DNA from: Paenibacillus mesophilus
Lineage (GTDB): Bacteria > Bacillota > Bacilli > Paenibacillales > NBRC-103111
Direction: 5' to 3'
NCBI RefSeq assembly: GCF_005938385.1
Contig: NZ_VCRA01000002.1
Location: 496,001 to 560,000 of the forward strand
DNA length: 64,000 bases
Shown: one piece after another, positions 42,758 through 50,293 of the stretch
How positions within the stretch are numbered: position 1 is the first letter of the stretch
Layout: each line of letters begins with the position of its first letter
Position numbers and translations under genes: made by a program
Notes under the pieces: generated by a model
What the model was told of the DNA's origin: nothing
The model's database searches: none
What the model saw: only the letters and a program-made list of their open reading frames with translations

Positions 42758-43503
42758 CATTTCGATTAATCGCTTTGGACTTGGACGGAACATTGCTTAA
42801 CAAGCAGAAAGACATTTCGGAAGAAAACGTCAAGTGGATCAAAACCGCCATCAAGGCCGGGATGAAATTCACGTTGGCTACGGGCAGACCGATCCGGGAT
42901 GTCGCCGGTTACGCCGCTCGGTTGGGTATCGATTGCCCGCTTGTCGTCAATAATGGCAGCGAGGTATGGGAAACTTCCGAGGTTCTCCATTCCAGACGCG
43001 AATTGACGCCCGGCTTGATCGTCAGGCTGTTCGAGCTTCTGCAATCGTACGGGGAAGAGCTCGATTTCTGGGCCCATACGGTTGGAGGGAAAATCGACAA
43101 AACGAATATTCCCGCCGACCCGGCGGATGTTCAGTGGCTGCAATTTGCGTTTCGCAGCGGCAACGCCGTTCTCTTGCATGGCATCCGCGAGCGACTTACT
43201 TCCTGGAATGCATTCGAAATAAGCAACTCCCATATTACGAATATCGAATGCAATGCCGTCGGGGTCAACAAAGCAAGCGGTTTGCGCGAAGTGTGCACGC
43301 TCGTCGGAATAGACATGTCGCAAGTCATAGCGATGGGGGACAGTCTTAACGATATCCCGATGATTCGCGAAGCCGGACTTGGAATTGCGATGGGAAATGC
43401 GCAGCAGGCGGTCAAAGAGGCCGCGGATCTGGTCGCTCCCGGCCATCAGGAGGACGGCGTGGCCAGAATGATCGAGCGACATCTCCCGGCCCGGGGAAAA
43501 TGA
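42754..43503 (+). CDS. HAD-superfamily phosphatase (Cof-type)
   Basis: 249-aa Cof/HAD-IIB hydrolase. Motif I DLDGTLLN (residues 9-16) gives the nucleophile Asp9 and Asp11, motif II is the Thr in ATGRP, motif III the Lys in GVNKASGL and motif IV GDSLND (about 211-216). It dephosphorylates small phosphorylated metabolites such as sugar phosphates. The start ATG overlaps the phosphoesterase stop. A strong bidirectional terminator follows 11 bases after the stop. Confidence 0.92.
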   Translation: MTFRLIALDLDGTLLNKQKDISEENVKWIKTAIKAGMKFTLATGRPIRDVAGYAARLGIDCPLVVNNGSEVWETSEVLHSRRELTPGLIVRLFELLQSYGEELDFWAHTVGGKIDKTNIPADPADVQWLQFAFRSGNAVLLHGIRERLTSWNAFEISNSHITNIECNAVGVNKASGLREVCTLVGIDMSQVIAMGDSLNDIPMIREAGLGIAMGNAQQAVKEAADLVAPGHQEDGVARMIERHLPARGK

Positions 43504-43514
43504 ACAATTAGTTG

Positions 43515-43551
43515 AAAAAGCCTTGCGCCCGCTCTGGGCGCAAGGCTTTTT
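43515..43551. terminator. Strong bidirectional terminator
   Basis: A 16-bp perfect stem (43515-43530 with 43536-43551) with A5 on one side and T5 on the other, GCTCT loop. It serves the HAD gene rightward and the SBP gene leftward. Confidence 0.93.
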
Positions 43552-43561
43552 ACCTTTGTAA

Positions 43562-44872
43562 TTATTTCACGGTGCTGATCGCTTTGTTGATTTCCTCGTC
43601 CGCCTGTCTCAAGGCGGTGTTCAGGTCGATTTTATCCGCCAGATAATCCCGGAATTTTTGCTGGCCGATTTTTTTGCCGTTCGATTCATAGATGGAGTAT
43701 AAGGGGGAAGGGGAAACTCCGCTTTTGAACAAAGCTTGTACGTTTTTCCCTTTCAAATAAGACACTTCCGCGCCAAACTGCTTCTTCATATCCTCTTTCA
43801 ACAAAGGCGACATTCTCGCCGTCTTTCTGGCACCGAGCAGCTGCACTTCGTCGGATGTGACGACTTCGAGCACTTTGATCGCGTCATCCTGGTATTTCGT
43901 CGTTTTGGAGATGCTCAAATTGTGAGAATCCAGCTTGCCCGAAATGTTCGGCTTATCCTTGTAGCTCGGGTATTGCGCTATGTCCCAATTCACGGCTTCC
44001 GAGGCGCTGCCGATCTGGGCCATCAGATTCGTCGAAGCAAGCATCGCCACGTTTCTTTCCTTGATAAACAAGTTGCCCGACGCCGCGGCCGAAGGCTCCG
44101 GACTAGGCTGAGCGTTTCCGGGTATCGTGAGAATGGTTTTGGCAAGCTCGAATACTTGCTTCCACTTTTCGTTATCCATGCTGGCTTTGTCCGTTTTCCC
44201 GTCGACATAAGCGAGCGAGTAAGGGAAGCTCATGACGTAGCTGCTCGCGGGGTCGAGTCCCCGATATTGAATGCCCCCGTCCTTTTGCGTCAATTGACGT
44301 CCCAGATCGATTGTCTCATCCCAGGTCATGCCGTCTTTCGGGTAGCTTTTGCCGAATTTATCGAAAATGTCTTTATTGTAGTACAGAGCATTGAACTGCA
44401 TGGCGTATGGCAGTCCCCATAATTCCCCTTTATCCGACTTCACGGCTTCGATTGCGACCGGATTGAATCGCGCCAAATCGAGGCTCTGTTTTTTGACGAG
44501 CGGAGTCAAATCAAACAGAAGGTCCTGCTGCTTTAAGCCCAAAATCCCCGAGTTCGGCGTCAGGAGAATGTCCGGCACTTCGCGGGCGGCAATAAGACTG
44601 TCCAGCGTCACGGATTTATCCGGACGAACGATTTTCAAGCTGATGTGCGGATACTTTTTCTTCACCGGTTCGGAGAACATCAGTTGGAAATCTTCGTCCG
44701 TAATTTCGGCGCCGTTCTGAAAGACCGTTAACGTGACGGGGGAAGCTGACTCGGTTTTGTTCGCCTGCGCTTGTTTGGCGCCGTTCTCCTGGCTGCCCGA
44801 ATTGCCGCAGCCCGTTGCCGTCAATGCGAGGGATAGAGCAATAAAGCCTGAAAACATTCGTTGTTTCCTCAT
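43562..44872 (-). CDS. Extracellular sugar-binding lipoprotein (SBP family 1), orphan
   Basis: 436-aa lipoprotein with lipobox TATGC (Cys22). Mature domain shows ..PYAMQFNALYYNKDIFDKFGKSYPKDGMTWDE.., a family-1 SBP signature nearly identical in style to the SBP at 22524. GGAGG is 9 bases before the ATG. No permeases adjoin it; the next gene on the same strand is an MsmX/UgpC-type ATPase. Its promoter region contains AACAAGCTTGTT and CTTGTTCTG elements shared with the GntR-controlled operon nearby, so the SBP may report sugar availability for that regulon. Confidence 0.9.
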   Translation of the reverse strand: MRKQRMFSGFIALSLALTATGCGNSGSQENGAKQAQANKTESASPVTLTVFQNGAEITDEDFQLMFSEPVKKKYPHISLKIVRPDKSVTLDSLIAAREVPDILLTPNSGILGLKQQDLLFDLTPLVKKQSLDLARFNPVAIEAVKSDKGELWGLPYAMQFNALYYNKDIFDKFGKSYPKDGMTWDETIDLGRQLTQKDGGIQYRGLDPASSYVMSFPYSLAYVDGKTDKASMDNEKWKQVFELAKTILTIPGNAQPSPEPSAAASGNLFIKERNVAMLASTNLMAQIGSASEAVNWDIAQYPSYKDKPNISGKLDSHNLSISKTTKYQDDAIKVLEVVTSDEVQLLGARKTARMSPLLKEDMKKQFGAEVSYLKGKNVQALFKSGVSPSPLYSIYESNGKKIGQQKFRDYLADKIDLNTALRQADEEINKAISTVK

Positions 44873-44903
44873 CGACCATAACCTCCATCTATGATATCGA
44901 GTG

Positions 44904-44950
44904 CTTGTTCTGTAGTCATTATAAGAGTCGAGTATTAAAACAAGCTTGTT
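44904..44950 (-). promoter_or_regulatory. Candidate GntR operators in the SBP promoter
   Basis: The perfect 12-bp palindrome AACAAGCTTGTT (44939-44950) sits beside TTGACA on the minus strand, and CTTGTTCTG (44904-44912, plus-strand reading) lies near the start site. A minus-strand TATAAT is between them. The 9-mer equals that at 41288-41296. Confidence 0.55.
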
Positions 44951-45001
44951 CTTTTGTCAAACATGTATTAAATATCGCTTGAACTTGTATATTTGGTATA
45001 G

Positions 45002-45025
45002 AAAAAGCGAACCTTAACGGTTCGC
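45002..45025 (-). terminator. Terminator of the MsmX-type ATPase gene
   Basis: On the minus strand GCGAACC, a GTTAA loop, GGTTCGC, then TTTTT (45006-45002). It separates the ATPase transcript from the SBP gene. Confidence 0.88.
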
Positions 45026-45055
45026 CAATCTTTTAAATATGTGATTTCAATAAGA

Positions 45056-46192
45056 TTACCCGAATGAGTTATGCACATTGACGAGTCGTTCTCCGCTATC
45101 CTTCTCGAAGTACAGCGCCTTCTGCATGTCAAAGACTACCGATATTTGCTGCCCTTCATTATAAAGGTTGTCCGGACTGCCTCGAACGACCAGCAAGGTT
45201 GGTCCGCCAATATCCAAATGCAGGAAGCGGTCTGCTCCCATTAGCTCGTTGAATGCATACACGCCATTTATGACTGCGTTCGGAAACACCTCAAGAGCTT
45301 TTCGGTTGACGGAGATGTTCTCCGGACGAATGCCAAGGGTGACGACTTTGTTGACCAGCCGTTTGGATACAAGCTCTTTCGAGTGGATTGCCGGAATTGC
45401 CAGCGCGAACCGGTTCGTGTGAAACTCCAGCTTGCCGGCGCGCTCTTCCAGCCTGCCTGCGATGAAGTTCATGGAAGGCGATCCGATAAAGCTCGCTACG
45501 AACGTGTTCGCAGGGTTGTTATACACTTCCTCGGGGGTATCGACCTGTTGAACGATGCCGTCTTTCATGACGACGATTCGACTCGCCATCGTCATCGCCT
45601 CGGTTTGATCGTGCGTCACGTAAATCGTTGTGACTCCGAGCTGCTTGTGCAGCCGGATGATCTCGGAGCGCATCTGCACGCGCAGCTTGGCATCGAGGTT
45701 GGACAGCGGCTCGTCCATCAGGAAAACTTCGGGATTGCGGACGATTGCGCGGCCGAGCGCCACACGCTGGCGTTGACCACCGGACAGTTGCTTCGGTTTG
45801 CGTTCGAGATACGGTTCGATTTCGAGAACGCGCGCCGCCCTTTTGACCGCGATATCGATTTCATGCTTGGGCATTTTGCGGAGCCGCAGACCAAAAGCGA
45901 TATTTTCATAAACCGACATATTGGGATATAACGCATAATTTTGGAACACCATGGCGATGTCGCGGTCTTTCGGAGGCAGATCGTTGACAAGCACATCGTT
46001 AATGTAAATTTCCCCGGCGCTAATGTCTTCCAGGCCGGCGATCATTCGCAGCATGGTCGATTTGCCGCAGCCGGAAGGACCGACGAACACGACGAACTCT
46101 TTATCTTCGATGGACAGATTGAAGTCTTTGACTACGTTGAGCTTGTCTTTGCCGTACTGTTTGTAGACGTGATTGAATAAGATCCGGGACAA
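45056..46192 (-). CDS. ABC transporter ATP-binding protein, MsmX/UgpC type
   Basis: 378-aa ATPase of the CUT1 sugar importer family. Walker A VGPSGCGKST (residues 38-46 region), Q-loop, signature LSGGQRQRVALGRA, Walker B EVFLMDEPLSNLDAK and an H-loop (VTHDQTEAM) are intact, and a C-terminal TOBE/regulatory domain follows (about 240-378). In B. subtilis MsmX energises several sugar importers that lack their own ATPase. It is monocistronic here, and the Lpl-type permeases at 10.7-12.6 kb have no ATPase, so a shared role is likely. Confidence 0.93.
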   Translation of the reverse strand: MSRILFNHVYKQYGKDKLNVVKDFNLSIEDKEFVVFVGPSGCGKSTMLRMIAGLEDISAGEIYINDVLVNDLPPKDRDIAMVFQNYALYPNMSVYENIAFGLRLRKMPKHEIDIAVKRAARVLEIEPYLERKPKQLSGGQRQRVALGRAIVRNPEVFLMDEPLSNLDAKLRVQMRSEIIRLHKQLGVTTIYVTHDQTEAMTMASRIVVMKDGIVQQVDTPEEVYNNPANTFVASFIGSPSMNFIAGRLEERAGKLEFHTNRFALAIPAIHSKELVSKRLVNKVVTLGIRPENISVNRKALEVFPNAVINGVYAFNELMGADRFLHLDIGGPTLLVVRGSPDNLYNEGQQISVVFDMQKALYFEKDSGERLVNVHNSFG

Positions 46193-46380
46193 AAGCCGAT
46201 CTCCTCCTTCGAATGAACGGTTGATGACTATGAACGTTCAACGGGTCCATGAATAGCCATTGCATTTATTATAGAAGGAATGTTGTTAATTTAGCGTTAA
46301 GTTAACGACGTGATTCGAAGCATTACCGGCTTTTTCGACAATGTTTTATGAATTTCGCGTGAAGGCCGGCACAATTCGGA

Positions 46381-46411
46381 TGTTTAATCCCTGCATTTTC
46401 CGCACATAGTA
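46381..46411 (+). promoter_or_regulatory. Candidate SigG promoter of the germinant receptor operon
   Basis: TGTTTA (46381-46386), 18-base spacer, CATAGTA (46405-46411). The -10 matches the SigG consensus CATACTA at six of seven positions and the -35 (TGAATA) at four of six. Expression in the forespore would fit ger genes. The preceding 190 bases to the ATPase start hold nothing else I can support. Confidence 0.4.
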
Positions 46412-46444
46412 AAATAATCATCCTTATGATCGAAGGTGCGGATC

Positions 46445-47932
46445 GTGAACTTCTTCAAAAAAGTGATTCAAGCCATAGGGTCTAAACAGGCTGCGCCCGA
46501 TCCCGAACCGGGTTCGACCGAGCTGTCCGGGAAACCGACATTATCCTACGTCCTCCATGAATTTCTGGATTGCTCGGATATAGTCCATAGATCGTATCCG
46601 CACTTGCACATCGATCTGATCTATTTCGAACATCAGGTCGACCAAGACAAGCTCTATCGGGATGTGATGAATCCCATTCTGAACGTGCCTCAAGACGAGA
46701 TGCGCGAGTTGCTGAACCAGTCCCCGTTCACCGCGGCAACGGATATGAAGCAGCTCATACTTGCGATATTGGCCGGGAAAACAGCCATCTTCCACCGGCA
46801 AGACGTCTATCTAGCGGATGTGTTCGGGTTCCAGTCCCGCCCCGTAGGGGAGTCCGAGACGGAGACGGTCATAACCGGCCCGCATGATGCTTTTACCGAA
46901 AAAGCAAGCACCAATTTGGCTCTGCTCCGTCAACGCATCAAGAGCTCCCATCTCAAAGTAATCAAGCTGTCCGTCGGGGAAATAACGAAAACGGACGTTT
47001 ATGTCCTCTATATCAAAAATATCGTCAATATGCATTATGTGGACGAGGCGCTCGCCAGAATATCGAACATCGAGATCGATGCCATCTTCGATACGAATAT
47101 GCTGCTTCAGATGATCGATGACTCGCCGTATTCCGTATTCCCGCAATTCCTTACTTCGGAACGTCCGGATGTGATCGGGTCGAAGCTGATTGCCGGCAGA
47201 ATAATCGGTATCGTGGACGGCAGTCCTTCGGCTTTCAGTGCGCCAACCTCGTTTTTTGAATTTTTCTCGTCGTCCGACGATTATTATCAGCGCCCGCTGC
47301 TTGGAAGCGCCAGCCGGTTGTTAAGATTTCTGGCGCTATTAATCACGATCATGTTCACGGCGCTCTATGTATCCGTCACCACCTTCCATTACGAGATGAT
47401 CCCGGAAAACATGCTGCTTACATTGACCGAGTCCAGAAGCAGGGTGCCGTTCCCTCCGCTGTACGAGGCCTTGTTTCTGGAAACGACCATAGAGCTTCTG
47501 CGGGAGGCCGGTGCCCGGCTGCCGACCAAGATCGGGCAAACGATCGGTATCGTGGGCGGTATCGTCATAGGACAAGCTGCCGTTCAAGCCGGATTGACGA
47601 GCAACATCTTGATCATCGCCGTTGCCGCTTCCGCGATCGCATCGTTCGTTACGCCGGCTTACGTCATGAGCGCCTCCATTCGTCTGCTTCGTTTCGGTTT
47701 GATCATTTTGGCAGGTATATGGGGAAATTTCGGGTTGGCCATCGGAATAAGCGCAATCGTCATCCATATGAGCGGACTTACAAGCCTCGGTTCGTCTTAC
47801 TTGACTCCCGTCGCCCCTTTTCAACCAAAGGACTGGAAAGATGTGTTTATTATCGCGCCTTTCAAGTTCCTTATCGAAAGACCGACTCAGAGCAAATCGC
47901 CGAATCCGGTCCGAAACAAAATGAAAAAGTAA
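46445..47932 (+). CDS. Spore germination protein, GerA family A subunit
   Basis: About 495-aa germinant-receptor A subunit. A cytosolic N-terminal domain (..LRQRIKSSHLKVIKLSVGEIT.. and ..VYVLYIKNIVN..) precedes 4-5 TM helices with the hallmark ..PFPPLYEALFLETTIELLREAGARLP.. and GQTIGIVGGIVIGQAAVQAGL. It resides in the spore inner membrane and triggers germination on nutrient binding. The GTG at 46445 has GAAGGTG 6 bases upstream; GTG 46436 is the longer alternative. First gene of gerXA-gerXB-gerXC. Confidence 0.93.
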   Translation: MNFFKKVIQAIGSKQAAPDPEPGSTELSGKPTLSYVLHEFLDCSDIVHRSYPHLHIDLIYFEHQVDQDKLYRDVMNPILNVPQDEMRELLNQSPFTAATDMKQLILAILAGKTAIFHRQDVYLADVFGFQSRPVGESETETVITGPHDAFTEKASTNLALLRQRIKSSHLKVIKLSVGEITKTDVYVLYIKNIVNMHYVDEALARISNIEIDAIFDTNMLLQMIDDSPYSVFPQFLTSERPDVIGSKLIAGRIIGIVDGSPSAFSAPTSFFEFFSSSDDYYQRPLLGSASRLLRFLALLITIMFTALYVSVTTFHYEMIPENMLLTLTESRSRVPFPPLYEALFLETTIELLREAGARLPTKIGQTIGIVGGIVIGQAAVQAGLTSNILIIAVAASAIASFVTPAYVMSASIRLLRFGLIILAGIWGNFGLAIGISAIVIHMSGLTSLGSSYLTPVAPFQPKDWKDVFIIAPFKFLIERPTQSKSPNPVRNKMKK

Positions 47933-47943
47933 GGGTGCTGAGC

Positions 47944-49026
47944 ATGAAGGAAAAATTATCGTCATTTCACTTGGCCATTCTCATTAACATGACCCAAACG
48001 GGGGTCGTGATATTGGTGCTGCCGCATTTGCTAGCCCGGTATTTCGGCACGAACGGGTGGCTTGCTTTGATCATCGTTTCCGCTGCCGTTTCGCTGAGTA
48101 TCGGCCTGATTACGGCCGTGTATCGTTTGGGCGAAGGACAGTCCATTTTCGAAATTCTGGAACGTTTCATTCCGGGATTATTGCTTTATCCGTTCTATAT
48201 TTCTTTGATTTGCATATGGGCGCTTCTCGGTTGCTTGACGGCCAAATATTATGTGCTCGTGTTTCAGATGGTGGCTTTTCCGACCGTGAATCCAATGGCG
48301 TTCAAGGTGGCGGTTGACGTGCTGGCTTTTTTTCTGATCATCAAGACGATCTATAACATCTCGAAGGCCGCAACCGTTTTCTTCTGGATGAGCATTTGGA
48401 TGCTGCTCTTGTTGTTTTTCTTCTACGGACAATTCCAATGGGCGCGGCTGACTCCTTTTGTTTTCCAAGACAGTACGTATTCGGCGGCAAGCTTCATCAA
48501 CATATTTCCCGCTTATTTGGGATACGAGCTGTGTCTTCTGCTGATTCCGTACTGCGACCGCAGAACGAAGTTCGGTTCGTCCGTTCTGATCGGTCACTTG
48601 TTGAGCACTGTTGTTTACTTATACGTAAGCCTGGTTTCCTACGGCTTTCACGGGTACGAATTGTTGCGGCACATGCAGTTTCCTTTGATGAATCTGTTCG
48701 CGTATGTCCAGCTGCCATTTATCCAAGCTACGGAAAATTTATTGTATGGCTTTCTGTTGTTCACGACACTGATTACGGCGGTTATGTACTTCTGGTCGGC
48801 CAAGGAGGTTGCGTTAAGAATGATCCCGAAGAAGAGGAAGCTAATCACGTTTGTTATCGTTTTCCTGGCCTATTGGATTTCCTTCATACCCGACGTACTG
48901 AGCGAGGTGCAGCAATGGCTGAAGTATCTAGGTTATATCGAAATCGGTCTTGCGTTCGGCCTGCCACTCGGCTTGATAGCGCTGCTGGCCGTTCATAAAC
49001 GGAGAGGGCGTGTGTCAAGTGCATAA
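47944..49026 (+). CDS. Spore germination protein, GerB family (amino-acid permease-like)
   Basis: 360-aa B subunit with ten predicted TM helices, member of the endospore GerAB/APC superfamily (LSSFHLAILINMTQTGVVILVLPHLLA at the N-terminus, ..IFPAYLGYELCLLLIPYC.. mid-protein). It is thought to bind the germinant. The ATG at 47944 lies 11 bases after the A-subunit stop; an in-frame longer ORF overlapping gerXA is not needed. Its end overlaps the start of the C subunit, so translation is coupled. Confidence 0.93.
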   Translation: MKEKLSSFHLAILINMTQTGVVILVLPHLLARYFGTNGWLALIIVSAAVSLSIGLITAVYRLGEGQSIFEILERFIPGLLLYPFYISLICIWALLGCLTAKYYVLVFQMVAFPTVNPMAFKVAVDVLAFFLIIKTIYNISKAATVFFWMSIWMLLLLFFFYGQFQWARLTPFVFQDSTYSAASFINIFPAYLGYELCLLLIPYCDRRTKFGSSVLIGHLLSTVVYLYVSLVSYGFHGYELLRHMQFPLMNLFAYVQLPFIQATENLLYGFLLFTTLITAVMYFWSAKEVALRMIPKKRKLITFVIVFLAYWISFIPDVLSEVQQWLKYLGYIEIGLAFGLPLGLIALLAVHKRRGRVSSA

Positions 49027-50122
49027 TGCACGAGCGTGTATCGGTTTGCTGGTCGTAATGCTCCTTGCTGCGGGCTGCGGGGACCGGCGAATATTGGAGA
49101 GGACCGGATTTATTCAATCGACAAGTCATGATCTGCTGCCTGACGGGAAAATAAAATATGCGATAAGCCTTCCCATTGCGACTCCCGACATCAAGGTAAA
49201 AAGCGAATATTTAAGGACCGCGGCGGATAGCGCAAAGGAAGCCAGAATCATTCTCGCGCGAAAAACCAATCTGCTGCTCGTCAGCGGACAATTGCGAACC
49301 GCTTTGTTCGGCATATCGTTAGCCCAAAAGAGTATATGGGAGCATATGGATACTTTGATCAGGGACCCGACGATATCGGAGCAGGTCAAGATCATTGTCG
49401 TGAACGGGGATGCGGACAAACTGCTTGAAAAGAAATATAGGGAGTTTCCCCGGACGGCCCAATACATCGACCGGCTTATCGAGAAAGAAGCGAAAGGCAA
49501 TACGATTCCGGAGACGACCATGTACTCGTTCTCGAGAGACTATTACGATGACGGGATCGATCCGATTGCGCCGGTTATCAAAGATGCGGGAGACAGCATC
49601 ATCGTCGACGGAATCGGACTATTTCGGGACGGCCAGTACGTGGACAAAATCGATCCGAGCGAGTCGATTGTCTTCTCTTTTCTGTTGGGCAGCTTTAAGC
49701 ATGGCGAGATTAGCTTCGACTTGAGGGCGATGGAACCGAGAAGCAAAGCCATCATGTTAAGCTCATTAAACAGCACAAGAAAAGTTAGCGTCGAGCATGG
49801 AGCGGACGGTCCGAGGAATGTCGTCATCAATGTAAATGTCAAAGCATCAGTGCTTGAATACATAGGGGAATTGGATCCGGGCAATGAGGCGGATAGGCAT
49901 AAGCTGGAGCAAGTGCTCTCCAAAAATTTGACGCAGCGCGCGCAGCAGACCGTAAAGTTTCTCCAAGAGAAGAAGCTCGATAGTATTGGCATAGGGAAGT
50001 ATGTCAGAAACAGTATGGACTACGCCGAATGGAAGAAATTAAATTGGCGGGATGAGTTTTCAAACTTAAACGTAAGTTGCAATATCAAGCTTAAGATTAA
50101 AGATTACGGGTTTCGTCGCTAA
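49019..50122 (+). CDS. Spore germination lipoprotein, GerC family (Ger(x)C)
   Basis: About 367-aa lipoprotein subunit. The signal peptide ends LLAAGC (lipobox, Cys anchor), followed by GDRRILERTGFIQSTSHDLL, and the C-terminal third (..VKASVLEYIGELDPGNEADRHKLEQ..) matches the Ger(x)C domain. The GTG at 49019 is preferred because GGAGAGGG ends about 10 bases before it; GTG 49010 is too close. Completes the receptor. A 170-base AT-rich gap separates it from the next promoter. Confidence 0.92.
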   Translation: MHNARACIGLLVVMLLAAGCGDRRILERTGFIQSTSHDLLPDGKIKYAISLPIATPDIKVKSEYLRTAADSAKEARIILARKTNLLLVSGQLRTALFGISLAQKSIWEHMDTLIRDPTISEQVKIIVVNGDADKLLEKKYREFPRTAQYIDRLIEKEAKGNTIPETTMYSFSRDYYDDGIDPIAPVIKDAGDSIIVDGIGLFRDGQYVDKIDPSESIVFSFLLGSFKHGEISFDLRAMEPRSKAIMLSSLNSTRKVSVEHGADGPRNVVINVNVKASVLEYIGELDPGNEADRHKLEQVLSKNLTQRAQQTVKFLQEKKLDSIGIGKYVRNSMDYAEWKKLNWRDEFSNLNVSCNIKLKIKDYGFRR

Positions 50123-50216
50123 ATGGAATTAATGCCGGCAGGCTCTTACCTTTCATGGGACAAGGGCCTATTCCTCGTCTGCGCTTTTTATTACGGAGCG
50201 GATAATATAGTATTCA

Positions 50217-50245
50217 TTGACAGATTCTGATGTGGTTTATATATT
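50217..50245 (+). promoter_or_regulatory. SigA promoter of the large carbohydrate-active gene
   Basis: TTGACA (50217-50222), exactly 17 bases, TATATT (50240-50245). Start near 50252, giving a 40-base leader to the ATG at 50294. Confidence 0.75.
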
Positions 50246-50293
50246 ATATATAATACATTCGATGTCTATATAAGTAAGACGGGGGCGTGCGAC

